Shown here in pieces: positions 36,986 to 45,978 of a DNA stretch of 64,000 bases. The stretch lies in the NCBI RefSeq assembly GCF_020171465.1, contig NZ_JAIUZR010000003.1, positions 558,001-622,000 on the forward strand, written 5' to 3'. The position numbers and the translations under genes are program-made. The notes under the pieces are model-generated. The model saw nothing but the letters and a program-made list of their open reading frames with translations. It searched no databases and was not told the origin of the DNA. Source of the stretch: Lutimonas saemankumensis (GTDB taxonomy: Bacteria > Bacteroidota > Bacteroidia > Flavobacteriales > Flavobacteriaceae). How positions within the stretch are numbered: the first letter of the stretch is position 1; the number at the start of each line of letters is the position of its first letter.

Positions 36986-37087
36986 CTCAGATTTAAGACA
37001 ATAAATTCTCATAAATTCATTAATAGTCCAATAATTTTCAATTTTTGGCGTTAAGTTATTGACGTCAGACACAAGAAACCACTGATG

Positions 37088-37119
37088 TTTTGATAATTAA
37101 TGGTTTTTTTATAATTTTC
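37088..37119 (+). promoter_or_regulatory. Candidate -33/-7 promoter for the serine hydrolase gene
   Basis: TTTTG at 37088-37092 and TAATTTTC at 37112-37119 (one mismatch to TAnnTTTG) are 19 bp apart and end 30 bp before the ATG at 37149. The remainder of the 163-bp gap shows nothing else. Confidence 0.5.
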
Positions 37120-37148
37120 GGCGTCTTTAAAACAATAACAAAATTTTT

Positions 37149-38342
37149 ATGAAAAGGAGTGTTAATATTAAGTATTTCCTGCTTATTATTTTCTTTGTGT
37201 TTAACAGTTTTAGTGTTTCCACGTCCATACGTGATTTAAATCACGGAGATATTGACACGGAAGAAAGGCTGAATAAAGACGTGCCTCTGGTATTTTATCC
37301 GGAAGCTGCTACGCTTCGGGTAAACGAAAAACTGGATTCGCTTTTTGCACGATACAATAAAAGATATGATTTTCACGGTTCGGTTATTGTTGCTAAAAAA
37401 GGCAAAGTAATCTTTAAAGATCATTATGGATACGCTGATTTTAAAAAGAGATCCAAGATAGATGACACTTCAATTTTCCAACTGGCTTCGGTTAGCAAGC
37501 AGTTTACCGCTGCGGCAGTTTTGATTCTTTATGAGGATGGTAAAATTGAACTTGACGATAAAGTAACCCGGTTTTTCCCTGAGTTTCCTTATCAGGAAGT
37601 TACCATTAGACAGCTTTTGAACCACACTTCGGGTTTGCCAAAGTATTTCTGGCTTGCTGAACACAAATGGGATAAAGAACACGTTCCTTCCAACGGAGAA
37701 ATGATGAAAATGATGAGCGAACATGATGTCCAGCGTTTTTTTAGCCCGGGAGCTAATTTTGATTATTCAAATACAGGGTATTTTGTACTGGCTTCAGTAG
37801 TGGAAAAGGTTACGGGTAAGGCATTTGGAGATTTTGTAAAAGATAAAATTTTTGATCCGCTATACATGAAGGATACCTTTGTATATCGTTTTGAGAAGGA
37901 TGAAATAAAAGATGGCCAGCTCAGTGGCTACAGGGTGTATCGAAGAAGGTGGCATGCGAGAATAGGAGGTACGGTGAATGATGGAATTGTTGGAGATAAA
38001 AATGTTTATTCTACCACTGAAGATATGATGAAATGGATCAATGGCCTAAATTCAGGCGAGATCATCTCCAGGAAAACCTTAGATGAAATGTACACAAGGG
38101 GCGAAACCAAATATAAAAGAAAAGTTCCTTACGGATTTGGATTTAGGATCAAAGAAGACGACAATGGTAAAGTGGTCTATCACAATGGAAAATGGAATGG
38201 TTTTAGTACTTCACTGATGCAATATACTGATGAGGACCTTGTTGTCATCACCCTGGAACATTCCAACTATAATTCCATGAAGACACTAAATCAGAAGATC
38301 AAGAGTATCGTTGATCAGAATTTTGACTTACCTGTCGAATAA
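37149..38342 (+). CDS. Serine hydrolase, beta-lactamase (class C/PBP4*) family
   Basis: 397 residues. A hydrophobic N-terminal signal (about 8-24) precedes the serine beta-lactamase-like domain: SxxK as SVSK (S114-K117) in QLASVSKQFTAAAV, the tyrosine motif YSNTGYF, and the third motif as HNGKWNGF (HxG in place of KTG). This pattern marks D-aminopeptidase/esterase EstB-type proteins more than true beta-lactamases. Likely periplasmic. It forms the end of a stretch of hydrolase genes (S10, DUF885, this one), each apparently with its own promoter. Confidence 0.88.
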   Translation: MKRSVNIKYFLLIIFFVFNSFSVSTSIRDLNHGDIDTEERLNKDVPLVFYPEAATLRVNEKLDSLFARYNKRYDFHGSVIVAKKGKVIFKDHYGYADFKKRSKIDDTSIFQLASVSKQFTAAAVLILYEDGKIELDDKVTRFFPEFPYQEVTIRQLLNHTSGLPKYFWLAEHKWDKEHVPSNGEMMKMMSEHDVQRFFSPGANFDYSNTGYFVLASVVEKVTGKAFGDFVKDKIFDPLYMKDTFVYRFEKDEIKDGQLSGYRVYRRRWHARIGGTVNDGIVGDKNVYSTTEDMMKWINGLNSGEIISRKTLDEMYTRGETKYKRKVPYGFGFRIKEDDNGKVVYHNGKWNGFSTSLMQYTDEDLVVITLEHSNYNSMKTLNQKIKSIVDQNFDLPVE

Positions 38343-38360
38343 ATTGCTGTTTTTACTTAT

Positions 38361-39572
38361 TTAGAGCGAAAGGGTAACGTCTACCTGCTTGTTCAGAATA
38401 TCCTCAATGGTCTCACGTTCTCTGATGAGATAGTCTTTTCCCTTATAAACCATTACTTCGGCCGGCCTGTATCTCGAGTTGTAATTTGAGGCCATGGAAT
38501 AGCAATAGGCACCCGCATTTTTAAAACTCAGAATATCACCCTCCTTGATCTCACTTATCTGTCGGTTGGTCCCAAAAGTATCAGTCTCACAAATATATCC
38601 TACCACGGTATAAAACCTTTTTTTTCCTTTGGAATTTGAAAGATTTTCTATGTGATGATAAGAGTCATAGAACATGGGCCTGATCAAATGATTTAATCCC
38701 GAATCAATTCCTGCAAAAACGGTAGAGGTTGTTTGTTTAACTACGTTCACATTGACAAGAAACTGCCCGGCCTCACTTACCAGAAATTTTCCAGGTTCGA
38801 ACATCAAGGTTAAATCCTTACCTGTTTCCTTACAAAAATCATTGAACCTTTTCGATAATTTGTCTCCAAGTTCTTCAATATCCGTTTGAATATCACCTTC
38901 TTTATAAGGCACTTTAAAACCAGAACCAAAATCAATATATTCAAGGTCCTTGAAAGACGAAGCTACGTTAAACAATATTTCTGTAGCCCTTAAAAACGCA
39001 TCAATATCATAAATATCTGATCCTGTGTGCATGTGGACCCCGTTGATCAGCATTCCTGTGTTTTCAACCACCCTGTGTATATGTGGCAGTTGATGGATAG
39101 AAATACCGAACTTCGAATCAATATGACCCACTGAAATCTTTTTATTCCCGCCTGCCATTACATGAGGATTCATTCTTATACAGACTGGTACTTCAGGATG
39201 TTTTTGACCAAATTGTTCTAAAATAGAAATATTATCAATATTGATCTGCACCCCGAGTTCCATAGCCTGTTCAATCTCATCTAAGGAAACTCCGTTAGGT
39301 GTAAAAATTATATTTTGAGGATCAAACCCGGCTTTCAATCCCAACTGAACTTCCTGTACAGAAACGGTATCGAGTCCTGAGTTCAAGGACCGGAACAATT
39401 TTAAAATGCTGATATTCGAAAGGGCTTTTGCGGCATAATTAATTTTTAAATTCTTAACCGTGGAAAATGCTTTGGAAAGCCTGTTGTACTGTGATATTAT
39501 TTTTTCAGCATCATATACATACAAAGGGCTTTCGTATTTTTTTGTTAAAGAGATCAAAAATTTATTGGTCAT
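38361..39572 (-). CDS. lysA: Diaminopimelate decarboxylase
   Basis: 403 residues, alanine-racemase fold. The PLP lysine is K49 in NYAAKALSN; other blocks are GVHMHTGSD (His near 200), EYIDFGSGFKVPY (Gly-rich phosphate site), FEPGKFLVSEAG and GYICETDTFG with the catalytic Cys. It makes lysine from meso-diaminopimelate and competes with the thr operon for aspartate semialdehyde. It stands alone with a strong promoter at 39592-39620. Confidence 0.95.
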   Translation of the reverse strand: MTNKFLISLTKKYESPLYVYDAEKIISQYNRLSKAFSTVKNLKINYAAKALSNISILKLFRSLNSGLDTVSVQEVQLGLKAGFDPQNIIFTPNGVSLDEIEQAMELGVQINIDNISILEQFGQKHPEVPVCIRMNPHVMAGGNKKISVGHIDSKFGISIHQLPHIHRVVENTGMLINGVHMHTGSDIYDIDAFLRATEILFNVASSFKDLEYIDFGSGFKVPYKEGDIQTDIEELGDKLSKRFNDFCKETGKDLTLMFEPGKFLVSEAGQFLVNVNVVKQTTSTVFAGIDSGLNHLIRPMFYDSYHHIENLSNSKGKKRFYTVVGYICETDTFGTNRQISEIKEGDILSFKNAGAYCYSMASNYNSRYRPAEVMVYKGKDYLIRERETIEDILNKQVDVTLSL

Positions 39573-39591
39573 GACTTAAGTTTTATCAGGG

Positions 39592-39620
39592 CAAAAGTAG
39601 CATACTGATACTATTTTCAA
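39592..39620 (-). promoter_or_regulatory. lysA promoter with -33 and -7 elements
   Basis: On the minus strand TTG (39620-39618, within TTTTG) is followed after 18 bp by TACTTTTG (39599-39592), an exact TAnnTTTG. The box ends 19 bp before the lysA ATG. This is the best complete Bacteroidota promoter in the window. Confidence 0.75.
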
Positions 39621-39671
39621 AATTTTTAAAAAATAATAACAGAAAGAACTAATTCGTGAAATTTTAATCGA

Positions 39672-40901
39672 TCAGTACTTTTTGGCCGTAAGTTCAGCAA
39701 TTTTCACAATGACCTTTGTTGCTTTGATCATCGATTCTACGGGAACATATTCATATCGTCCATGAAAATTATGTCCGCCTGCAAAAATATTTGGACAGGG
39801 TAGACCCATATAGGAAAGCTGGGACCCATCAGTTCCTCCACGAATTGCTTTGATCAAGGGATCAATATCAAGGGCCTTCATCGCTTCTTCAGCAATATCA
39901 ACGATGTGCATGACCGGTTCCACTTTTTCACGCATATTAAAATACTGATCTTTGATCTCGATTTCTATCGCCTGGGATCCATGTTTTTGGTTAATTTCTT
40001 TGGCTGTCTCCAGCATTACGATTTTTCGCTTTTCGAATAAGGTTTTATCATGGTCCCGGATGATATATTCCAGCGTTGTTTTCTCAACTTCGCCCTGCAT
40101 GTCTGCCAGGTGGAAAAATCCCTCATATCCCTCTGTCTCCTGTGGAATCTCATTTTTCGGCAGTGCATTTATAAAGTCAGAAGCGATTAACATTGAATTG
40201 ATCATTTTACCTTTTGCATATCCGGGATGAACAATTTTTCCGTGAACAGTGACAACTGCTCCGGCAGCATTGAAATTTTCATATTCCAGTTCTCCTACCT
40301 GGCTGCCATCCATGGTATAGGCCCATTCCGCACCAAATTTTTTAACGTCAAATTTATGAGCCCCTTTACCGATTTCTTCATCAGGTGTAAAACCAATTCG
40401 AATGGGGCCATGCTTAATTTCGGGATGAGCCATCAAATATTCCATCGCTGATACGATCTCAGTTATTCCAGCCTTGTCATCGGCACCTAAAAGCGTAGTA
40501 CCATCCGTAGTGATGAGCGTCTGACCTTTATACAATAGCAAATCCTCAAAATAGGAAGGAGACAGAACGATATCGTGTTCTTTGTTCAAAACGATATCCT
40601 CACCCTGATAATTTTTGTGGATCTGTGGTTTAACGTTGGTAGCAGTATAATCGGGGCTGGTATCAAAATGCGCAATAAAGCCTATGGTTGGAACTTTATG
40701 ATCCACATTCGAAGGAAGTGTGGCCATGATATAGGCATTCTCATCGATACTTACATCTTTAAGCCCCAAATCTTTCAATTCACCTACAAGATAATTGGCA
40801 AGTTCCCACTGTTTTTCCGTACTGGGCGTTGTATTGCTTTTTGGATCTGACTGGGTGTCATAACTGACATATTTTAAAAATCGCTCTGTGATATTCTCCA
40901 T
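39672..40901 (-). CDS. pepT: Peptidase T (tripeptide aminopeptidase)
   Basis: 409 residues from the ATG at 40901 ([19 protein letters not shown]). In-frame ATG 40916 and TTG 40919 lie at or before the predicted transcription start, so they are unlikely. An M20B metallopeptidase: [12 protein letters not shown] (metal His and Asp), [32 protein letters not shown] (Glu pair), [12 protein letters not shown] and a C-terminal AGGHNFHG with the last metal His. It releases N-terminal residues from tripeptides in the cytoplasm. Confidence 0.94.
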   Translation of the reverse strand: MENITERFLKYVSYDTQSDPKSNTTPSTEKQWELANYLVGELKDLGLKDVSIDENAYIMATLPSNVDHKVPTIGFIAHFDTSPDYTATNVKPQIHKNYQGEDIVLNKEHDIVLSPSYFEDLLLYKGQTLITTDGTTLLGADDKAGITEIVSAMEYLMAHPEIKHGPIRIGFTPDEEIGKGAHKFDVKKFGAEWAYTMDGSQVGELEYENFNAAGAVVTVHGKIVHPGYAKGKMINSMLIASDFINALPKNEIPQETEGYEGFFHLADMQGEVEKTTLEYIIRDHDKTLFEKRKIVMLETAKEINQKHGSQAIEIEIKDQYFNMREKVEPVMHIVDIAEEAMKALDIDPLIKAIRGGTDGSQLSYMGLPCPNIFAGGHNFHGRYEYVPVESMIKATKVIVKIAELTAKKY

Positions 40902-40916
40902 GGTTAAATGTTTCAT

Positions 40917-40924
40917 CAAATGTA
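40917..40924 (-). promoter_or_regulatory. pepT -7 box
   Basis: Minus-strand TACATTTG fits TAnnTTTG exactly and ends right at the upstream candidate start codons, implying that translation begins at the ATG at 40901. No well-spaced TTG is seen. Confidence 0.55.
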
Positions 40925-40945
40925 ATTAATCTTAACAAGAACCAT

Positions 40946-40979
40946 AAAAAAAAGATTGCCCTCAGGGCAATCTTTTTTT
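40946..40979 (-). terminator. Terminator after the Asp-rich lipoprotein gene
   Basis: GATTGCCC-TCA-GGGCAATC (40954-40972) flanked by A8 and T7 forms a strong stem that can act in both directions. On the minus strand it ends transcription of the gene at 41001-42254 just before the pepT promoter. Confidence 0.88.
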
Positions 40980-41000
40980 GCGTCATATGATTCTATTACC

Positions 41001-42254
41001 TTAGGGCAATGATGCCTCAGGACATACTTTAACATGTGCAATGAAATAGGATTCTGGATCCCATTCGATCCAGGTTGCAGAAAAACTTTTCTCGTTCAAG
41101 CCTGTCAAATTGATATCAAATGCATCTGAAGATATAGTAGGCTGCCCTCTTTCGTCCAGCGGATATTTGCTACTTCCAAAATATAGGTTGACATCGGTGA
41201 TTGAAAGGTCTTGATTATTCAAAACGATATCGACTTTTGCATAGAGTTTGCCGTCTCCACCCTGAACATTGAGCCTCATTTCTCCAATTAGTATGCTATT
41301 GGAAGTGTCGCATTGATAGGCACTTGCATATAGGGGATAGCTGTAGTTCACTCCTCCAGGGACATAATGTTGTGAATTTTCATTGACCAGATTCGTCCAG
41401 CCCCATTGCCCGAATTCGTCTAAAAGACAGGTTGATTGTATGTCATTTGAATAAGCATATGCATCCATGCAACCGTTATCAGAACTCGAGTCAGAACCCG
41501 TGTTTCCGTCTGTCCCACCAATTCCTCCAATGGTTGTGTCACCATCGGTTCCATTGCTGGTTCCATCATCGGACCCGTTGTCGGTGCCATCGTCATTACC
41601 GTCATCATCATTGCTCCCATCATCGCCGGTACCATCGTTATTACCGTCATCATCACATTCAACGGGTTGATAGTTTATGATCCAACCCCATCGATTCCCA
41701 TCAAATTCAGTTTGTCCTTTTCCAAAAGCTGTTTCATTAGAAGTTGCTGTGTCTCCGTCCCTTTGAACGACTACCCCATGAGCAATGATCGATATTTCTT
41801 CATAATTGCCATCAATGGGATGTGTGTAAATAAATTCATGGACAAATTCATGGTCGGACTGATAGGTAAACCTTCCTATCTGAGGATTGCCGCTGTTGGT
41901 GAATGGGGCACTACCTATATCTCCAATAAATAAATGGGTTTCTGTTAGCCACCACTCACTCTCAGTGATCTCATACCTTACGTATACATTATTTTCGTCG
42001 TTGGAAACTTGAATAACACCAACCTCAATATGCTGCCCGGCCATCAGTGGAAAATTAATGGGGTCATCACAGCTTTCGGCCTCTATGTCTTCTTTGGTAA
42101 TTAATGATGTTTGTGATTCTTGGTTAACACTCTTGCCCAGAGATGATGAACCGTTGATTGAGTTTAAGGAATCAATTTGATCTTCCGAATCGCAGGAGAG
42201 AAATGAAACGAACAAAAGAGCCAAACCAATTACAATACTTTTTTTCTTTTTCAT
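41001..42254 (-). CDS. Hypothetical lipoprotein with repeated WGW module and Asp/Gly/Asn-rich linker
   Basis: 417 residues. The lipobox is FLSC (Cys near 21). An N-terminal beta-rich domain (about 55-170) is followed by ETAFGKGQTEFDGNRWGW, then about 60 residues almost only of D, G, N, T and S (about 200-262), then CMDAYAYSND...LDEFGQWGW and a second beta-rich domain (about 290-417). The two WGW segments and the domains after the signal and linker look like diverged copies of one module common in Bacteroidota surface proteins. The acidic linker could bind calcium. Function unknown. The repetitive GAT/GGT codons create long antisense open frames that are not genes. Confidence 0.8.
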   Translation of the reverse strand: MKKKKSIVIGLALLFVSFLSCDSEDQIDSLNSINGSSSLGKSVNQESQTSLITKEDIEAESCDDPINFPLMAGQHIEVGVIQVSNDENNVYVRYEITESEWWLTETHLFIGDIGSAPFTNSGNPQIGRFTYQSDHEFVHEFIYTHPIDGNYEEISIIAHGVVVQRDGDTATSNETAFGKGQTEFDGNRWGWIINYQPVECDDDGNNDGTGDDGSNDDDGNDDGTDNGSDDGTSNGTDGDTTIGGIGGTDGNTGSDSSSDNGCMDAYAYSNDIQSTCLLDEFGQWGWTNLVNENSQHYVPGGVNYSYPLYASAYQCDTSNSILIGEMRLNVQGGDGKLYAKVDIVLNNQDLSITDVNLYFGSSKYPLDERGQPTISSDAFDINLTGLNEKSFSATWIEWDPESYFIAHVKVCPEASLP

Positions 42255-42336
42255 AGCGTTGTATTATAATAATTAGTCGAGCAGAACAGGGGAAGATTCT
42301 TATCAACTTAGATAACGCTATTTTGGGGAGAATATT

Positions 42337-42903
42337 TTATTCGAGAAAGGAAATCTCATTAAAAGTACTAAAGGAGGCACAGATTCTTTCTGAAACAAAT
42401 TCATCCCCATAAATTTTTGAGGTAAAAGTATAATATTCGTCGACCTTATGCTGCACATAAATTTCAAGATAATGCCAGCTTAAATCTTCACTTTTTCCCG
42501 TTGAAATATGATAATATGCGGGTTGTCCCAGATATTCCCCAAATCCGGATTTTACAGGAATCAATTTGAGATTCTGAGTTGCATTTTTTGCCACTCTTAC
42601 TTCGAATTCCTTATTCATAACGAGTTCACCTTGATGCCAGGCAACATCGAGAATGAAAGTTTCTCTCAGTTGTTTGGTCGTATCAGCAGTATAAAGTGCT
42701 GATTGATATTCATCGTAGTAAAGTTCAGTTTTCCAGCTACTTGGAATGTCTATTTCAAAATGGTTCAATACATCTTTATACGTCTTGGTTTGTGTATAAC
42801 TTCTTGGCGTATCGCATTCAAATTCTCTTTCAAATTTGCTTTGACCGCAGGATGCGGTGATAAGAATCAAGGTGAAGCAAATGATATTAAAAAAATATTT
42901 CAT
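42337..42903 (-). CDS. Small predicted lipoprotein, unknown function
   Basis: 188 residues with a lipobox TASC (Cys near 19). The mature part has the pattern FEIDIPSSWKTELYYDEYQSALY followed in shorter strands by FILDVAWHQGELVM and GQPAYYHISTG, resembling the PsbP/MOG1-like fold of secreted lipoproteins. I recognise no named family. It starts 3 bp after the BNR-repeat gene ends, so both are one transcription unit. Confidence 0.75.
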   Translation of the reverse strand: MKYFFNIICFTLILITASCGQSKFEREFECDTPRSYTQTKTYKDVLNHFEIDIPSSWKTELYYDEYQSALYTADTTKQLRETFILDVAWHQGELVMNKEFEVRVAKNATQNLKLIPVKSGFGEYLGQPAYYHISTGKSEDLSWHYLEIYVQHKVDEYYTFTSKIYGDEFVSERICASFSTFNEISFLE

Positions 42904-42906
42904 GTA

Positions 42907-43944
42907 TTACTGTAATTTAATCTTGACAATTTCTTCATGTCCGGAGAGCCAGATTTCATCCGGCCCTGCAAAACGAAGACTGTAATATCCGGTATCGTGA
43001 ATTTTCTTCCAATTTTTACCTTTATTTTCACTGAAATAGAGTCCTTCGGTAGAAACTGCAACAAGTTTTCTTCCTTTACTTCCCGGAACATACTGAACAC
43101 AACTGATATAACCGGGAATATCAGAATCAATTGAGGTCCAGTTTTTACCTCCGTCCGAAGTAAGGGCCTTTGAATGTAAACCATTCTTTTTTTCCTCCCA
43201 GTTGCCCCCCATTATGATGCCGTTATTCTCATCATAAAAATCCGTTGTGAATATGCCGGTCATTTTCCCTCCCTGCATTACAGGTGTATCCCGGACACTC
43301 CAGGATTCCCCTTTATTATCCGAAATAAAAACCCGTGCCTTAGTCCCTCCGGTCACGATCCAGACCTTGTCGTTGACTGCGGCAAGGTTCGTGTTACTTG
43401 CAGCAAAGGCAGCTTCTCCTTCAGAAACCGTCGGCAGATCTGCGCATTCTGTTTTTTGCCAGGTATTTCCCCCATCGGAAGTCCTTATCACCGAAAGACA
43501 GTTTTCTACCGGATCTCCCATGGCAATCCCGAAATTTTCGTCTATAAACAGCATGGAATCATAAAATACTTTTTCGTGAATTTCCTTGTAGACCAGTTCG
43601 CGATGCCCCAAAGGTTTATTCGGATCGATTCTGTATAATAAGGCTGGGTTCTCTATACTCAGTATAAAAATATGTTTACCGTTATAAGCAATGGAGCGAA
43701 ATTGGGGAAATCTTCCCTCAAAACTAATAGAATCCATTTCAATTTTATCATGGCTTATTTTGCCGTATTTTCCGCCAGATCCGGCAAACCAGATCGTATT
43801 TTCACCGGTCACTTCTATTGCTCTTATGCTTGTCCCGGGCAGTTTAAAACTGTTGATAAGTGATACCTGCAGGGATCCTTGGGCATTTAAATAAGATATA
43901 GAGAAAAGAAACGAAATAACCAATACCTTTATCGTACGCATCAT
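42907..43944 (-). CDS. Secreted BNR/YCF48-like beta-propeller protein
   Basis: 345 residues from the ATG at 43944; an in-frame TTG at 43965 overlaps the promoter box and would spoil the signal peptide (MRTIKVLVISFLFSISYLNA). Four Asp-box-like repeats are visible: RTSDGGNTWQK, ISDNKGESWSV, TSDGGKNWTS and FSENKGKNWKK, the sign of BNR/sortilin-type propellers and of YCF48-like proteins. Probably an extracytoplasmic binding scaffold. It is the first gene of a pair with the small lipoprotein. Confidence 0.84.
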   Translation of the reverse strand: MMRTIKVLVISFLFSISYLNAQGSLQVSLINSFKLPGTSIRAIEVTGENTIWFAGSGGKYGKISHDKIEMDSISFEGRFPQFRSIAYNGKHIFILSIENPALLYRIDPNKPLGHRELVYKEIHEKVFYDSMLFIDENFGIAMGDPVENCLSVIRTSDGGNTWQKTECADLPTVSEGEAAFAASNTNLAAVNDKVWIVTGGTKARVFISDNKGESWSVRDTPVMQGGKMTGIFTTDFYDENNGIIMGGNWEEKKNGLHSKALTSDGGKNWTSIDSDIPGYISCVQYVPGSKGRKLVAVSTEGLYFSENKGKNWKKIHDTGYYSLRFAGPDEIWLSGHEEIVKIKLQ

Positions 43945-43962
43945 TTGGGGATTAGATTTTCC

Positions 43963-43970
43963 CAAAAGTA
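43963..43970 (-). promoter_or_regulatory. -7 box for the BNR-repeat gene
   Basis: Minus-strand TACTTTTG fits TAnnTTTG and ends 18 bp before the ATG at 43944. It coincides with the alternative TTG start, which argues against that start. Confidence 0.55.
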
Positions 43971-44008
43971 ATTTTTTTATATTTATCTGACTAAATTAAA
44001 TCGAATAA

Positions 44009-44890
44009 ATGAGGGCATTGGTAATTTCTGGAGGAGGGAGCAAAGGCGCTTTCGCAGGAGGTGTGGCTCAGTATTTGATCGATGAAAGGAAAAAGGAGTA
44101 CGATTTGTTTCTGGGAACATCAACAGGAAGTTTGATGCTTACACATCTCGCTCTTGGAAAGACCCTGGAACTTCAGCATATTTATTCTAATGTTGATCAG
44201 GATTCCATCTTCAGCATTTGTCCTTTCAACATTAAGAAGTACAAGGGGCATACCCTGGTCGGAATAAATCATTTCAATACGATCAGGAGCTTTATTAAAG
44301 GGAGTAAGACCTTTGGTGAAAGCAAGCACCTTAAAAACCTGATTGATAAGCATATTAAAGATGAATATTTGAGCGCTGTGAAGGAATCCGGAAAAAAGCT
44401 TTTGATCACGGTGTCTAACCTAACCTTGAATCAAGTGGAATTTAAAGATCTGGCAAATCATACTTTCGATGATTTCCGGGATTTTATGTGGGCCTCAAGC
44501 AATTTTGTTCCCTTCATGAGCCTGCTGGTCAAAGATAATTACGAATATGCTGACGGGGGTTTTGCAAATATGGTTCCCATTAGAGAAGCCATAAGGCAGG
44601 GGGCAACCGAGATTGATGCCATTATATTGGAAACTGAAGTAACCCAGCTCAACCGAATGCCTTCAAAAAACCCGTTTTCTTTGATCAACAACCTGTTTAA
44701 TTACATGCAGATCCATATTGAAAAACACAATATTTCTATCGGTAAATTGGCTGCTGAGAACAGGAATGTTCAATTGAATCTTTATTACACGCCCATAGTC
44801 CTGACAACGAACAGCCTGGTTTTTCAGAAGGAGAACATGAGAAAGTGGTGGAAATCAGGTTTTGATTATGCGCATAACAGGCTGAAATAA
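44009..44890 (+). CDS. Patatin-like phospholipase
   Basis: 293 residues. The Ser-Asp dyad of patatins is visible: oxyanion loop SGGGSKGAF (7-15), nucleophile S38 in GTSTG, and the Asp in YADGGFANMVP. No signal peptide, so a cytoplasmic or membrane-associated lipid acyl hydrolase is likely. It is divergent from the BNR gene and lies just before the his leader; the 66 bp after its stop hold the his promoter, so it is not part of the his operon. Confidence 0.9.
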   Translation: MRALVISGGGSKGAFAGGVAQYLIDERKKEYDLFLGTSTGSLMLTHLALGKTLELQHIYSNVDQDSIFSICPFNIKKYKGHTLVGINHFNTIRSFIKGSKTFGESKHLKNLIDKHIKDEYLSAVKESGKKLLITVSNLTLNQVEFKDLANHTFDDFRDFMWASSNFVPFMSLLVKDNYEYADGGFANMVPIREAIRQGATEIDAIILETEVTQLNRMPSKNPFSLINNLFNYMQIHIEKHNISIGKLAAENRNVQLNLYYTPIVLTTNSLVFQKENMRKWWKSGFDYAHNRLK

Positions 44891-44931
44891 ATTATTTTAA
44901 TCTTAGTCATGGAATTTTTAAAATATATGTT

Positions 44932-44939
44932 TACATTTG
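44932..44939 (+). promoter_or_regulatory. -7 box for the his leader and operon
   Basis: TACATTTG fits TAnnTTTG and lies 17 bp before the His-leader ATG at 44957. No clear -33 TTG is present at the right distance. Confidence 0.6.
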
Positions 44940-44956
44940 TGGCATATTTTAAAAAA

Positions 44957-45013
44957 ATGAAAAGAATAGCTTTACATCACCATCATATTCATACTTGCAC
45001 TCAGGCGAGATGA
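44957..45013 (+). CDS. Histidine-operon leader peptide (18 aa)
   Basis: ATG at 44957, stop TGA at 45011-45013; the product MKRIALHHHHIHTCTQAR has five His in six consecutive codons (44975-44992). It starts just after a TACATTTG box, is co-directional with hisG 98 bp downstream, and is followed by a strong terminator. This is the classical arrangement of ribosome-mediated his attenuation known from enterobacteria, here in a flavobacterial setting. The peptide is a sensor of charged histidyl-tRNA, not a functional protein. Confidence 0.9.
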   Translation: MKRIALHHHHIHTCTQAR

Positions 45014-45074
45014 TAATGTTGTGATATAAAGTCAAAATATTAGAACCCGTTTGAGCATTCAGGCGGGTTTTTTT
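45001..45074 (+). promoter_or_regulatory. his attenuator: antiterminator and terminator
   Basis: The terminator is an 11-bp stem AACCCGTTTGA (45044-45054), loop GCAT, TCAGGCGGGTT (45059-45069, two G-U pairs), then T to 45074. A segment TCAGGCG inside the leader ORF (45001-45007) copies the terminator 3' arm and can pair with CGTTTGA (45048-45054). A ribosome stalled at the His codons leaves 45001-45007 free for the antiterminator; a ribosome reaching the stop covers it, so the terminator forms. All hallmarks of transcription attenuation are present. Confidence 0.87.
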
Positions 45075-45110
45075 ATGACCTCAAGTGATGCTTGAACATA
45101 AATTTTAAAC

Positions 45111-45971
45111 ATGGAAAGATTAAAAATAGCAATACAGAAATCGGGAAGGCTCAATGAAGATTCCCTTAAAATTTTAAAAGAGAGCGGGATCTCTGTCAGT
45201 AACGGACTGGACCAGTTACGGGCTACTGTTTCAAATTTTCCGATGGAAATTCTGTATTTGAGAAACAGTGACATTCCACAGTATTTGATTGACGGGGTAG
45301 TCGATATTGCCATCATTGGAGAAAATTTGCTGGTAGAAAAGGATCAGGGGTCGATTAAAGTTCTGGAGAAACTTTCATTTTCTAAATGCAGGGTTTCACT
45401 GGCGGTTCCTAAGACCTTTGAGTACAGCAGTATTAAGGATCTTGACGGTAAAAAAATAGCTACTTCTTATCCAAATACCCTTAATAAATTTTTAGATTCT
45501 AAAGGAATTAATGCGGAACTGCACCAGATTTCCGGTTCGGTTGAAATAGCCCCCAATATTGGCCTTGCAGATGCTATTTGCGATATTGTCAGTAGTGGAA
45601 GCACCTTGTTTAAGAACAATTTAAAAGAGGTTGAGGTAATTGGAAGGTCTGAAGCCGTCTTGGCGGTATCTCCTGAAATATCGGATGAGAAAAAAGAAAT
45701 TCTTGGTAAACTGAGATTTAGGTTACAGTCGGTTTTGAAAGCAAGAAACTTCAGATATATTTTAATGAACGTGCCTGATCAACAGATTGAAAAAGTAATT
45801 TCAATTTTACCTGGTATGAGGAGTCCGACGGTGCTGCCTTTGGCGGAAAAAGGCTGGAGTTCAATTCATACGGTTATTGAGAAGAATAAATTCTGGGAAG
45901 TTATTGATGAACTTCAGGACCTTGGAGCAGAAGGGATCCTGGTGGCACCAATAGAAAAAATGGTAATCTAA
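45111..45971 (+). CDS. hisG: ATP phosphoribosyltransferase (long form)
   Basis: 286 residues: the long HisG with catalytic domains and a C-terminal ACT-like regulatory domain (from about 210: YILMNVPDQQIEKVISILPGM in parts, then GAEGILVAPIEKMVI), so no HisZ partner is needed. Conserved blocks are IAIQKSGRLNEDS, DIAIIGENLL, KIATSYPNTL and ADAICDIVSSGSTL (PRPP loop). First step of histidine synthesis, feedback-inhibited by histidine through the C-terminal domain. First gene of the operon, 36 bp after the attenuator. Confidence 0.96.
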   Translation: MERLKIAIQKSGRLNEDSLKILKESGISVSNGLDQLRATVSNFPMEILYLRNSDIPQYLIDGVVDIAIIGENLLVEKDQGSIKVLEKLSFSKCRVSLAVPKTFEYSSIKDLDGKKIATSYPNTLNKFLDSKGINAELHQISGSVEIAPNIGLADAICDIVSSGSTLFKNNLKEVEVIGRSEAVLAVSPEISDEKKEILGKLRFRLQSVLKARNFRYILMNVPDQQIEKVISILPGMRSPTVLPLAEKGWSSIHTVIEKNKFWEVIDELQDLGAEGILVAPIEKMVI

Positions 45972-45978
45972 AATATTG

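Noticed and set aside
37149-38342. The serine hydrolase as an antibiotic beta-lactamase
   Set aside because: The third motif is HNG in place of KTG and the context is general hydrolases; an esterase or D-peptidase role is more likely.
41420-41680. Several overlapping frames opposite the Asp/Gly/Asn linker (His- or Ser/Pro-rich on the plus strand, Met-rich on the minus strand)
   Set aside because: They are shadows of repetitive codons in the lipoprotein gene.
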